From: Vitis vinifera
Lineage: Eukaryota; Streptophyta; Magnoliopsida; Vitales; Vitaceae
Reading direction: 5' to 3'
DNA: 64,000 nt
Assembly: GCF_030704535.1 (NCBI RefSeq)
Contig: NC_081817.1
Location: forward strand, 139,001 to 203,000
Under the pieces are notes generated by a model. The model was not told the DNA's origin. It searched no databases and saw only the letters and a list, made by a program, of their open reading frames with translations. Of the stretch, positions 12,410 through 24,027 are shown piece after piece. The translations under genes and the position numbers were made by a program. Within the stretch, counting starts at the first letter, position 1. Every line of letters begins with the position of its first letter.

Positions 12410-12810
12410 AAGGCACTTTGAGAGAAACGCCTTGACGGTGCCTACAGTGGCGCCCTGAAGCACCCCCCCCAGAAGCCGCGCCTGCAGCGCGCACCATCAG
12501 CGCGCCTGAAGCACCTCCAATGGCGCTGATGAAGCACCTAAATGGCGCTGCAGTGACGCCATAACGGCGCCTGGAGTGACAGCCTGGAGACGATGCTTCC
12601 ACGACCACCAAACTAGAGCAATGCCACCGGCGTTGCAATGGATCTGGCGACGCCTCCAACAGCGCTGCAGATGACGCTTGAACGCTGCATCAAAGAGTGC
12701 TTGAACGACGCTTCTAATGACGCCTGAACGGCGTCAGGAATGATGTCGAAGTAGCGCCCTGAACGGCGCCTGCAGCGTGCCTCCAAGGCACGTGAACAAC
12801 GCCTTCAATG
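12410..12810 (-). repeat. GC-rich irregular repeat in the inner Copia leader
   Basis: A block much richer in GC than its surroundings, made of loose repeats around GGCGCC, GGCGCTG and ACGCCTGAAC spaced roughly 20-25 bp. It lies between the primer binding site and gag, so it would be in the 5' leader of the RNA. No conserved coding frame is visible. Confidence 0.65.
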
Positions 12811-12916
12811 TCCAAATTATTATTATTATTTTGTTTAGGATCCATTAAAGGGTCCTGGATCTGTTTGATTCTCGTTTCGAAAACTTGAATATGGTTTTGG
12901 GGAGAATGGAACCAGT

Positions 12917-12928
12917 GCTCTAATACCA
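12917..12928 (-). promoter_or_regulatory. Primer binding site of the inner Copia (tRNA-Met type)
   Basis: The minus strand reads TGGTATTAGAGC one base after the 5' LTR. This is one mismatch from TGGTATCAGAGC, the usual site complementary to initiator tRNA-Met in plant Copia elements. Confidence 0.85.
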
Positions 12929-12929
12929 T

Positions 12930-13405
12930 TGTTAGTAATTCATGTCCTCTCTATTAACACCAAAACACACAGAGGATATATGCATGTATATCAATTCGTT
13001 TATTTTATAAATCATGCCTTCAACATCCCTGAATCAAACATACCTATGTCCATTGTGAATTTGAAGACGGTACGGATCTTCTAAGGCTGATGGAGGGCAC
13101 CACCTTTCTCTGGATTCTCTCAGGCAATGGGAGTGGGAGAGAGAGCGGTTCAGTTCTTTCAAAAGATGTGATTATTCCAAAAGACACAAGCCGAAGCCCT
13201 TTTATACTCTCCTGCTTTAGGGACCATACCCATTGGTTATTGGGCCTCACGGGCCTTAGGCCCATCATCTAAAGCCCGTGATTGCATTGGGCTTTATACA
13301 TAAGGTGGCCCATACTCTTAAAACAAACATTAAATCAAATGTCTATAATTCGAATAGCTTAATCATGAATCATTGATTAAGAATGTGTGAGTCCATATCT
13401 TAACA
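12930..13405 (-). repeat. Inner Copia 5' LTR
   Basis: 476 bp, same ends as 6707-7182, followed by the target duplication GACTT (13406-13410). Confidence 0.95.
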
Positions 13406-13410
13406 GACTT

Positions 13411-13650
13411 GCTTTGATGGACCACTAACACAATCTCAATGACACTTTAATTGTAATCAGAACAGGACTCAAAATGGAATGAGATTCTACTTATAAATAG
13501 AACGGGACTCCACTAGCACAATCCCAATAGGACTCTTCCAAAAAATATAAGACTAATAGAATAAAATAAAATAAAATAAAATTATTTTGAATTTTGTAAA
13601 AATTAGTTGAATTCACTAAAACACTTTTTCATATTTACACTATTCATACA
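13411..13650 (-). repeat. Outer Copia 3' LTR, second part
   Basis: Continues the LTR broken at 6706 and matches 18401-18640 (AATTGTAATCAGAACA, ATAAGACTAATAGAATAAAA and TTTACAC near the end). It ends ATACA at 13650. Confidence 0.9.
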
Positions 13651-14349
13651 ATCCCTCACAGAGTGTAGATGTGAAAAGAAAAAAAATGGAGGAAAAAAAA
13701 AATCTAATGTGTTAGTACTAGTGCCCAAAGGCTATGAATTAGTCTTAGGATAAATAAGAATTGAATAATAAAACACAATGAATATAAATTTCTATGAACT
13801 GATGTTTCTTGATGAAACTTAAGGAACCTTTATCCACATTGGTTTTCTCAACTTTACTATGAGTTGTACAGAACGGGTTGGCACAAATAGGTCATTTGTC
13901 TTGCTTGGATATTCATGAAAGCTCCAAAGAATCTGCCTAAGTTCTCATAGGAAGCAGCTCTACCTCCACTCTCATATAGGTGAATCCATCGAGTATGTTC
14001 TGCATTTAAACATACCATCCATAAGGAATATGGTATTCATTAAGAGTAAACACTCAACCTTAGTCAATGCAGAATATGCTCTATCTACATCATAGGGATA
14101 AACTCTCATACAATTAAAGTCGATAGAACAACTCAAGTCAATAAGTGATTTGTTATTACCCATATGAACCTACTTCGTGGAATTTCCATTCTAATAAATT
14201 GGGTTACCACCACTTTTGACTTCTGTAATATGCATAAGCCCCATCCCCCTCGATGTTTCTTCCATTAGTTTCTTATTTAGTGGTTTGGTCAAATGATCGG
14301 TCAAATTCAACTATGACTTCACAAATTCTAGGGATATAACCCCTGTTTC
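13651..14349. other. 3' non-coding part of the outer Copia
   Basis: Lies between the RNase H remnant and the 3' LTR of the minus-strand element. A purine stretch GAGGGAT next to the LTR may be the polypurine tract. No reading frame is supported. Confidence 0.5.
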
Positions 14350-17300
14350 AAGCAGTTATCGCACAATATTGTGTCTTAGGCGTATATACATGTTCTTCCC
14401 ATTAAATATTTTACTTTTAGCCTTAGAAATTGTAGCTTGGCTGTCACAATGTATAGACACAGATAGGGTTGGTCTCATCCATAAAGAAATATCTGCAAAG
14501 AGGTTTCTAAACCACTCAACCTCAAAACTTACCTTTTCTAAGACAATAAACTCAGTCTCCATAGCAAACCGAGTAATGCAAGTTTGTTTGGTAGACTTCC
14601 AAGAAATTGCACTTCCACCAAGGATGAAAACATATCCACTAGTGGATTTCATCTCATTTGAATTTGAGATCCAATTTGTATCACTAAATCTTTCAAGGAC
14701 ACTTGAAAATCCACTATAGCACAAACCATAGTTAATGGTGTCTCTCAAATACTTAAGGACTCTACGAACAACAGTCCAATGGTCTTGATCAGAACTTTAG
14801 GTGTACCGACTCAATCTACCTATTGCATAAGCAATGTTAGGTCTGATACAGTTCATTAAGTACATTAGGTTCCCTATGATATGAGCATACTCTATTTGGG
14901 CAACACTATGTTCTCTATTTTTCTTCATCTGTGAGTTGGGATCATAAGGAGTTGACATTGGTTTATAATCAATGTGTTCAAACTTCCTTAGGATCTTTTC
15001 AACATAGTGCTCTTGAGAAAGTTTAAGCCCATTAGGTGTTCTACTTATTTTAATTCCTAGATTCACCTCTGTCTTTCCCAGGTCTTTCATATCAAACTTA
15101 AAACCTACGAATTTCTTGGTCTCACACACAACCTCTAGGCTTGTTCTAAATATCAACATGTCATCAACATAAAGGCAGATGACTACACATGTGTTATCCT
15201 CATACTTGCTGTAGATACACTTATCAGCATCATTAATGAAATATCCATTAGTTACTAACATATGATCAAACTTTTTGTGCCACAGTTTGGGAGCTTGTTT
15301 TAACCTATATAGCGATTTAACCAACTTACACATTTTTTCTCCTTTTCTAGAACTACACAACCCTCAGGTTGTTCCATATAAATTTTCTCTTCCAAATTCC
15401 CATTCAAGAATGTAGTCTTGACATCCATTTGGTGTATCACCAAATTATGAATGGAAGCTAGAGCGATCAATACTCTAATTGATGTTATTCTAATTACAAG
15501 GGCAAATGTGTCAAAGTAATCTACATCATTCTTTTGTTTAAAGCGTTTGGCAACTAAATGAACTTTATACTTCTCTATAAACCCATCTTGTTTTAACTTT
15601 CTTTTAAAGATCTACTTACAACCAATAGTCTTTGCACCATGAGGTAAATCTACTAACTCCCATGTATGGTTTATACATGTTTGATTCGATTTCATTGTTA
15701 ATGGCCTTCTTCCAGAATGGTGCATCAGGAGAAGTTATAGTTTTTTTGTAGGATCTAGGGTTCTCATCTATTAGGAAGATGTAGAAACCATCTCCAAGGT
15801 TTTTTTTTTCCTATCTCTTTTACTCCTTCTAGGTTCAAATTCAAAAGGTTTTATAGACTTGACTCTACTTGTATTTTGAACTTGTTGTTCACCATTTAGT
15901 TTCATAGGAAAGATGTTTTCAAAGAAATTTGCATTCTTTGTTTCTATTATAGTATTAACATCTACAAGATTTTTTTCTGACTTAGTAACAAGAAACCTAT
16001 ATGTCACATTATTCTCAACATAGCCAATGAGCATTGCATCAAAGGTTTTAGGACCTAGTTTTCGTTTTTTAGGTTCAAGGGAAAGAACTTTAGCTAAACA
16101 CCCCCACACTTTTAGGTATGCTATATTAGGTGCACAACCTTTCCACAACTCATAAGGAGTTTTACCATTTTTCTTGTAAGGTATTCTATTTTGAATATGA
16201 CATGCAGATAGGATAGCTTCCCCCCACAAGTTCAAGGGTGCTCCTGAACTTACCAACATTGCATTCATCATTTCTTTTAAGGTCCTATTTTTCCTTTCTA
16301 TTACTCCATTAGACTCAGGAGAATAAGGAGTAGTTTCGTGAATGATCCCATGATCTTCACATAAAGAATTAAAGGGGTTAGACTCATACTCTCCTCCCCT
16401 ATCAGTTCTAAGCCTTTTAATTTTCTTACTTAGTTGAGTTTCCACTTTATTTTTGTACTTGATGAAAACATCTCTTGCTTCATCTTTGTTTCTCAAAAGA
16501 TATACCCTTGTATACCTTGAGTAGCCATCTATGAAAGTTATGTAGAATCATTTACCACCTCTAGTCATTGTATTTTTTAGGTCTCTTAAGTCACTATGTA
16601 TTAAACTTAGTAGATTTGATTCTTTTTCAACTGATTTGTAAGATTTCTTTGTGGTTTTAGATTCTACACAAGATTCACATTTTCCATGGATTCTAAGGAC
16701 AATTTAAGGATTAAACTCAATTCAACCATTTTCTTCATATATGAAAAGTTCACATGTCCTAGTCTATCATGCCAAATATCATAAGAATCAACTACGTAAG
16801 TAGAAGAAGAAGATGCATTATTATTGATAATATCATAAACATTCAACATAAATAAACCCTGATTACAATAGCCATTTCCCACAAATGCATCTTTCTTGGT
16901 TAAAACTATTTTATCAGAGTCAAACAAGATCTTCACTCCTGTTTTTCCAAGCAAAGATATTGACACCAAGTTCCAGCGGATATCTGGGACATGAAGAACA
17001 TCACTGAGGGCAAGCACTTTTCCAGAGGTTAACTTGAGGAGAACTTTCCCTTTGCCAATCACTGAAGTAGATCTATAATCACCCATGAATATTTGTTCAT
17101 CTCCTTCCTTTATAGTGGTATAAGAAGTAAATGCACTTTTATTTCCACAAATATGCCTAGTAGCCCCAAAGTCTACCACCCAATCCCTTCATATTGGTGA
17201 CCATGCTCACCTTAGAGGAGACTACTACTGAGATCACCTCTGTCTCTACTAGATTTGCCTTTGAATTGGACTTCTCAATTATCTTCCTATGGCGACATTG

Positions 17301-18060
17301 AGTTGCATGGTGTCCAGACTTGCCACAGACAAAGCATTTACCCCACTTTTTAATAGTTGGGTTATGGACCTTGTTTGATGCATTAGGTTTGGTCCTAGGG
17401 TTTTGCTTTCTAGGCCTATTGTTTTTGGGTTTGAGTTTTTCTTCTACTACATTAGCCTTAGAAGACAATTCTTTAGCTTTTTCAATATTGTCCCTATTTC
17501 GGTTTTGTTCCTCAATCCTAATATAGATTATGACTTCGTCTAGGGACATTTGTTTCATGTTATTTTTGTAGTCTTTCCAAGACTCTGGAAGAGTCTCTAC
17601 TAAATAACCAACCACAAAAGGTTTGGGTAATTTAATGTCTTCAATAACTAAGTCATTAATTAACAAGTGGTAGTCATGGATTTGAGATGATACATCTTTA
17701 TCCTCAGTCATTTGGAAATTTCTAAAATTCCCTATGACATATTTATGAGTTCCTAAATTTTCCAAAATATATTTTTTATTCATTGCATTCCAAATTTCTT
17801 TTGCAACTTTAAATTGACAATAAATATAAAAAAGTTCATTAGAAAGAGTACTCAAAATAGCATGCCTAACTTGTTTATTTCCAGTTTCCCAGGTTGGTAG
17901 CAAATGAGAACCATCTTCTAGTTTTGGGTTAGTCAAAATGTGTCCCAAGTTCACTACATCTTGCAGAGAAAACCCTTTTTTGCCATCTCTTAAAGAATGT
18001 CCCGTTGAAGGGATCAATTTTAGAGGTGGCAGGACAAGTGTGAACTAGGGAAGCTTTCAT
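14350..18060 (-). pseudogene. Outer Copia gag-pol, heavily decayed
   Basis: Gag starts at 18060 (MKASLVHTCPATSK) and shifts frame near 17960. It carries the zinc knuckle CFVCGKSGHHATQC near 17330. The protease motif reads DFG instead of D-S/T-G (near 17170), so the active site looks altered. A pre-integrase WHDRLGHVNF lies near 16770. Integrase (16496-15771) keeps RTDRGGEY and NGVIERKNRTL. RT (15360-14797) keeps YVDD. RNase H (14748-14356) keeps STSGYVFILGG. Frame breaks separate the pieces near 15770-15360 and elsewhere. The order is that of Copia. The decay agrees with the diverged LTRs. Confidence 0.92.
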
Positions 18061-18078
18061 TTGGATATATTTCAAGAT

Positions 18079-18640
18079 TGTTGGTTTAAGGGTGTGGAAA
18101 CAAAGGATTAGCCCAAAAGATACAAACAAATAACATAATAAATAGTAAGAAAAACTTATCGGCTGAGACGTGACAAACATTGTCCTTGAAATAGATCCAC
18201 CTTCCTCGAAGATGAACTCAGTGCACTAGGGTATCAATGGTCTACCTCTAGGATCCATCAACCAGATCTCGTCTTTGGTGCACTTTGTAAGTGAGATGCG
18301 TATAGTTCAGGTTTTAAAAAAATTCCTCCAGATAGATATATGAAAGGCTCTTTGAGAAACTCTTTGAAAATTTTTGGTATTAAAGAGAGTGAAAGATGTC
18401 CTACTTTTATAGGTCATTAACACCGTCCCAATGAGACTCTAATTGTAATCAGAACATGACTCAAAGTGGAACGAGATTCTACTTATAAGTGGAACGAGAC
18501 TCCACTAGTACAATCCTAATAGGATTCTTCCAAAAAATATAAGACTAATAGAATAAAATAAAAATAAAAAATTATATTGAATTTTGTAAAAATTAGCTGA
18601 ATTCACTAAAATACTTTTTCAGATTTACACTCTTTCTACA
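18079..18640 (-). repeat. Outer Copia 5' LTR
   Basis: 562 bp, TGTTGGTTTAAGG to CTTTCTACA, paired with the split LTR at 6387-6706 plus 13411-13650. No obvious tRNA-complementary primer site follows it on the minus strand. Confidence 0.9.
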
Positions 18641-18720
18641 GTTACTTCACAACATGTTGAGTTGGAGCCTTTCTAGTGTTATATGAAATAGCTTACAATT
18701 TGTGATTTGGAATTTTGCAG

Positions 18721-18790
18721 CTTCTTCGATGTCGTGGACCCTCTGGCAAATCCTATACCTGGAAAGGCATTTTTGCCTGCAGCTGTCTAG
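18721..18790 (+). pseudogene. Possible terminal exon, right of the Copia nest
   Basis: After a good acceptor (TTTTGCAG, 18713-18720) a short frame reads FFDVVDPLANPIPGK and stops at TAG 18788-18790. A second frame through the same DNA stays open to 18889. It could be the last exon of the gene whose other exon-like blocks lie at 6116-6374, which would make the Copia nest an insertion into that gene. The family is not recognised. Confidence 0.25.
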
Positions 18791-20325
18791 GATGGCTCCT
18801 GGAATGTAATGGAGTCTTGGCAGCTGATCAGCCTGGAAGGTTGGTTTTGCCTTCAGCTGTTGAGGAAATTATTATAGACATCCCTTAAGAAATTTTATGC
18901 AGGACCAGTAATCAGTTTATTACCCAAAAATCTAAGTCATTGAATTGGCACCTATTGAAATTTAAATTTGAGATGTTCACAGTATATGATAAAATATACA
19001 TTGATCAATAAGAGTACAAACCTATTCAACCGCGGTACAAACAAATTGTATCTATGTAGAAACCAATGAGACTTACATGTAAAACAATAAAATCATATAT
19101 GAGAAATATGGAAGTAAGATTTAAGTGAAAAAAAATAAGTGATAAGGCTTCAATTGCTAATAGTTACTGAATTAGTGCTATAACCCATCTTTAGTATCTG
19201 TCATCTAGATTCATTAACTCTTCCAACCACCTTATTCATCCTCATAAAAGAATTCAATCTCTTTTGTTGGATTTTATTTATATTATTTAGAAAAATTTAT
19301 TAAAGAAACAATTTATCGGGACTTGTTAACTTTGAAATGTTTACTCATCAACATCACCCAACCTTATCTTTTTTGTTTTTGATCTCTCGTTGAATTAACT
19401 TGTTTGTTTTACAAGTTTTTTTTTTTTTTAAAAAAAAGTATTTTAAAAATTATTTATAAAATGAGTTTTTAACTATTTTTAAAAAGAAAATTCATCTATA
19501 AATTGAAATATAAAAGCATTTTTCTTTACTTACAATCATAAAATTACCAAGTGCTTGTGTACCGCATGTAAAATTTTTAAAATATATGTCATATTTTAAA
19601 TCATTTTAAAAACATTAAATTAATTTGATTCTTCCCTCATCAAGTTTTAATTAAATATACATAATCATATTAATTAAAAATTTTATCAAATACTTTCCCT
19701 ATCATTTTTCTTTTTTATTTTCACTCGTTTTTTTTCTTTTCCTTCCATGCAAAATAATAAAGGTATATTTATTGAAATTTCAATCCCACAAATAGAACCA
19801 AAATATCAAAAGATGATGGATGAAATTTGCCTTAAAGATATTCTAAAAGATTATGTACAAATATTTTAAATTTATTTTAAGATATAACTTATTTTTTAAA
19901 TATATTTACATGAAAAATAAAATTTCAGAAATAGACATCTTAAAACTTCTTATTGTTGTGCAACTGTGATCTAAAGTGGCCAACTTATCTGCTACAATTG
20001 ATGTATTCATCAAGGCCTATGAGCCTCTCCATGGATCATCCTCTCATTTTAATGTGTAACAACTTCGTTTATAAGAAATATGGTGATATGTCTATCTGGT
20101 GAAATATTATTTTCCAGGAAAATGTTTATTTTCATCCTGTGATTGGATAGAAAAGAAATGAAAATAGATTCGGTTTTGTAAGAACTAAGAAGAGTACAAA
20201 TTTGAGATAAAATAGTAAAATACCGTTTGTTTTTCATTTTTGGGAAAAGAAAAATGAAATGCAAGAGAATGGAGCCCGGAGGGGCATATATATAACATGA
20301 GTATCATCGTCTCCATGGTCTACTC
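18791..20325. other. Intergenic, AT-rich
   Basis: Mostly A/T-rich low-complexity sequence with poly-A and poly-T runs near 19410. The last part is the promoter of the gene starting at 20374. No gene is supported. Confidence 0.6.
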
Positions 20326-20373
20326 TTGAGTTTGTGGCTCGGTGAATCTAAATCTGCACAAGAAAGAAGAAAA

Positions 20374-23300
20374 ATGGCAAAGCCCCCACAAAGACTCTTC
20401 CAACACCATTCTCAATTTCTGGGTCTCCTCAGATCACACATCAATCGTCTTCATTTTCACGATAAACCCTCCATCTCTCTTCCCGCCGGCGGCTCCCTTT
20501 CTCCTTCCTCTGCTATTCGCGGCCCTGATCCACTTTCTACAACCCTATGCTTTTCTTCCAGAGTTGAAAGCTTCCAAATTCAATCTAAGCGGCTCTCGAA
20601 ACCCTACCCGATTCCTCCGATTTTCTCTTCTGGGTTTGGTGCTAGACTCTACGCAAACTCATCAGGGCTTAGGTACTTCTCTTCTGGGGGTTGGAACTTG
20701 GGTAAAGCTCAAACCAATGCTAATTTCCCGAAGGCATTTCTCGATCTGCCGCTGCGTTCTCTTCGTTCTGCTTTCTATCGTTACCGGGAAGCTGTTGGAT
20801 TGCAGATTGAGGCGTTTTGGAAGAGGAATTATGTGTTTCTGTTGGGGGCCGGAGGAGTTGTGCTGTGCGCTGTGTTGTGGAGGGCTATGTTTGGAATTGC
20901 AACCACTTTCGTCGGCCTTTCTGAAGGCATGGCCAAGTATGGGTTTCTTGCGCTTTCAGCATCTATAGTTGCTTTCTCTGTAAGTTGCTTTCATATTTCC
21001 GGCTCACTTTCTTGATCTTCACATGCTGATCCACCCAGAACCTCTCAATCTGTGTTTGAGCTTAAATTTTTATGTAATTCATGTGTTCGCTTCTTCTAGA
21101 TTTATTGATTGCATATACAAGTGGGTTCTTTGATGGTCTGGATAATAGTGAGAATGTAAATAATATGCCTATCATTGTAAGCTTACTTCTGGCCCCAGCA
21201 ACACACTCTCTCTAACATATTATCAGAATCCATAAAATAAAAAAAACTGGCCTTTGCTGATGGGAATGCTACGGAACTCAACTTAATGGATGTTGGTTTG
21301 ATAAAGAAATGATGTTAACATTGACAATGCCAATGGCCCAATGTCCCTCAGCTCTGCATTTCATCTAGCAGCCCAATTGTTGCTTTTAGGTATTGAATGT
21401 GTACAGATGTTGATACACTGCAAGGATTTTGTTGAAGTAAGATTGACAGGTCACATGATTCATATTCCAAGTCTTCAGCAGGTTGACTAGCCATACAGAT
21501 CCCCCAGAACCTGGTAACCTGAATTCCGTTACCTTCTATATAGTAAATTCTATTGTTTTTCATGTTATTGTCTGAGCCCACATAGTGCATATTGAGGAAG
21601 TTCACTGTATAGTACCTGTTATTCCTGTTGCTTGAGTGTGCAACATCCATGGGAAAATACTCATCATGGTAGAGATGTTAGCCACCTCATTTAATGACAT
21701 TGATCACTCAAACCAAGCAATCTAATCTCCTTTTATGTCTACCTTTTTGAAATGGGTTAGAGGGTACATAGAGGAGCACTTTATGTATATGGTAGGCTTT
21801 GTGGATTGGTTGAGCTTCAAATAAGGAGAGAGAGTTTGTTTTCTATTTTTTCTTTCCTTGGTTAGCCTTTTGGCACATATTGTATACATTGTGTGTACTT
21901 TGATGTGTCTCCTCTTAGGCTCTTTTAGTCTTTATATGTATATTTTTATTGCCTATAAAAAAATAATTATAATTTATTACACAGGAATTGGTAAATGATA
22001 TGAATTCATTCTTAGGAACTGTCTTTTGACTACTTCTAATAAGAATTTTGCCATTTTTAAAATTTTGATTTTCTCTTTCAAATTACTGCAATCATAATGT
22101 GTATTTTTACTTCCTTCAATGCACATCATAATGCTCACCACCTGATCTCAACAAAGTCGGGATTGGCCACATAAATTATTTTTATCAATTTAGCTCTATC
22201 TAGGGCCATATTATCTATTAAGCAATTGGAAGCTATTTATTTTCTAACTCCCTTGACTTGCATTCATTTTGGCTGTCTCTTGTCCTGTTGATGGCTTCAA
22301 CTTGTATCAAGCCCCTCTAGTTCTTTTATCAAATTTTTTGTGTTATCTTAGATGACTTTCCGTCATCTCATGCTCAAGTGTGCATTCCCAATCAACAGTC
22401 AAAACCTCATGAAGCATTGTGCATATTCTGCCGATTGGAGCTGGATATGTTTAATGGGTTTTAACATTTTCTTAATGGATAATAATTGGTTCTCTGTATG
22501 TCGTTTTTTTGTTTTAAGGGCCTGTATATCCGTTCAAGGCTCACAATCAATCCTGATAAAGTTTATAGAATTGCCATGAGGAAGCTTAACACATCTGCTG
22601 GGATTCTTGAGGTTATGGGTGCCCCTCTCACAGGGACAGATTTGAGAGCATATGTGATGTCAGGAGGTGGACTTAGTCTGAAGAAATTCAAGCCAACTCT
22701 TAGGAGCAAGCGCTGTTTTCTTATCTTCCCAATTCGAGGTTCTGAGAGAAGAGGCCTAGTAAGCATTGAAGTCAAGAAGAAAAAAGGCGAGGTTTGCTTC
22801 TATACTTTCTGCCCCCTTTTCTTATTACGAGGCATTCAAACTTCTTATCCTTGGGTATATTACCTGTTCCTATTTTAACTGCCTTCTGTAACAATAACAG
22901 GGGACTATTTCCTGAAGTTCAACCAGATTTATTTCCTCATAAGGAGGGTCTGTCTGTGAAAATTTTATTGCAGTTGTTGGGTCCCACCAATAGGACTTTT
23001 CTGGTCAAAAAATGCCCCAGCAAGAACCACAAATCAGGTCTGTCCCAAGTAAGACCAAAGGGCATCCCTACTACCTACCTTCATGATTCTTATATCACTT
23101 TTCAGACAGGCTTTTGAACACGACGAGATGTCAGATCAAAAGTTGGAATGTTTGTTCCTAAGTAACCTCTTAGCATGGGCAGGGATGTATATTAAGGAAG
23201 GTTCATGCCTTTGATTGATTTTGTTAATTTGTTAGGATTTTGTTGAGAGAGAGAGAGTTGTTTTTCGTGTTCTCTCTTGTGCGGCTTTGCCTTTTTATGC

Positions 23301-24027
23301 CCATTGTGTATGTCCTGTGCTACTCTGGTATACTCTTTTCTTTTGCCATATATGTACAGCTTTTATTGCCTATCAAAATATATAAATAATTGGTTTTTGA
23401 CCCCATTTGAACAGAAGAAAACTATGGGTATGTGGAATTTAACTCTACATTACTTACAGAAGTGAAAACCCTGTTAGTGCTCGGGCATATTCACTGACTG
23501 AAAATACTATGGTTCTTTTATCGTGTACTCTCGACCACATTCAATGACTAAGTTTTGCCTGTACCCAAGCTGAAGAAAGATTTCCTAGCCTGACCATTTT
23601 AAAGCTTTCTAAACATGGAATATGGAGACCTAAAATTTTCTTTTATGAAACCTTGAACTGATAGAACAAAACATGAAAAATATGTCTGCCAGTAGAGGGG
23701 TGCTCAGATATCTAGTAATTTCTTATTCAAGGATATGACGTTTATCTTCATTTGCAGTATGATATGAAGCTACTGGCAGTTGATATACCTATGGCAACAG
23801 GACCTGATCAACGTTTGTTCCTGATTGGAGATGAAGAAGAGTACAAGGTCGGTGGTGGACTAATATCTGAACTAAGAGATCCTGTAGTAAAAGCAATGGC
23901 AGCAACTAAGGAGTTTGAAGAGCTTGATCAGATAGAGGAAGAAGAAGATGCTGAAAGAGAACTTCAGGAAGCAGAAAGAAAGCACAGAGAAGAAATTGAA
24001 AAGCTTGAGAAAGGTGCCCCCCAGTGA
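20374..24027 (+). CDS. Putative mitochondrial membrane protein with Coa1/Tim21-like domain
   Basis: Three exons, 20374-20979, 22519-22791 and 23758-24027, all phase 0 with GT-AG borders, give 382 residues. I start at 20374 (AAAAATGGCA, a good initiation context) rather than an in-frame ATG 48 nt upstream. Residues 1-130 are rich in S, R and P with few acids, like a mitochondrial or plastid presequence. Hydrophobic segments are near 153-175 and 188-205. The following part (RSRLTINPDKVYRIAMRKL, EVMGAPLTGTDLRAYV, FPIRGSERRGLVSIEV, DMKLLAVDIP) has the layout of the Coa1/Tim21 fold: helix, MGxP turn, then strands with a PIRGS motif. The C-terminus is an acidic charged helix. Membership of the fold is inferred from pattern. 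A role in respiratory-complex assembly or protein import would follow but is not shown. Confidence 0.85.
21830..21968 (+). mobile_element. Possible truncated LINE 3' end in an intron
   Basis: In the first intron of the Coa1-like gene. A GAGTTTGTTTT start, a TGTGTACTTTGATGTGTCTC body and an end TTTTTATTGCCTATAAAAAAA resemble the 3' tails of plant LINEs. A similar end occurs at 23240-23395. Confidence 0.35.
23240..23395 (+). mobile_element. Possible second LINE 3' end in the next intron
   Basis: Second intron of the Coa1-like gene. It shares with 21830-21968 the order GAGAGAGTTG..., TCTTTTCTTT and GCTTTTATTGCCTATCAAAA before an A-rich end. Too short for a coding domain. Confidence 0.35.

Larger units (their letters stand above)
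6707..13405 (-). mobile_element. Younger Copia element nested in the outer element's LTR
   Basis: LTRs of 476 bp each (6707-7182 and 12930-13405) begin TGTTAGTAATTC and end ATCTTAACA. A perfect 5-bp target duplication GACTT flanks them (6702-6706 and 13406-13410). About ten substitutions separate the LTRs by eye (near 2%). The primer binding site and polypurine tract lie next to the LTRs in the expected minus-strand order. The order protease-integrase-RT-RNase H defines the Copia superfamily. Several stops and one frameshift make it non-functional. Confidence 0.97.
6387..18640 (-). mobile_element. Old Copia LTR retrotransposon, itself interrupted by a younger Copia
   Basis: The two LTRs start TGTTGGTTTAAGG and end in ...ACA. 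The right one (18079-18640, 562 bp) is intact. The left one is split into 6387-6706 and 13411-13650 (560 bp together) by the inner element. Flanks GTTCC (6382-6386) and GTTAC (18641-18645) are a target duplication with one mismatch. The coding region (gag, protease, integrase, RT, RNase H order) lies on the minus strand, so the right LTR is the 5' LTR. The LTRs differ at many positions (by eye well over 10%), which marks an old insertion. Confidence 0.9.

Noticed and set aside
12264-12659. 131-codon minus-strand frame with a poly-lysine run
   Set aside because: It is created by the T57 run and the GC-rich leader repeat of the inner Copia; no conserved domain.
6867-13272. Two almost identical 60-codon frames (6867-7049 and 13090-13272) starting MEGTTFLWILSG
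   Set aside because: They lie at the same place in the two LTRs of the inner Copia element and are repeat sequence, not genes.
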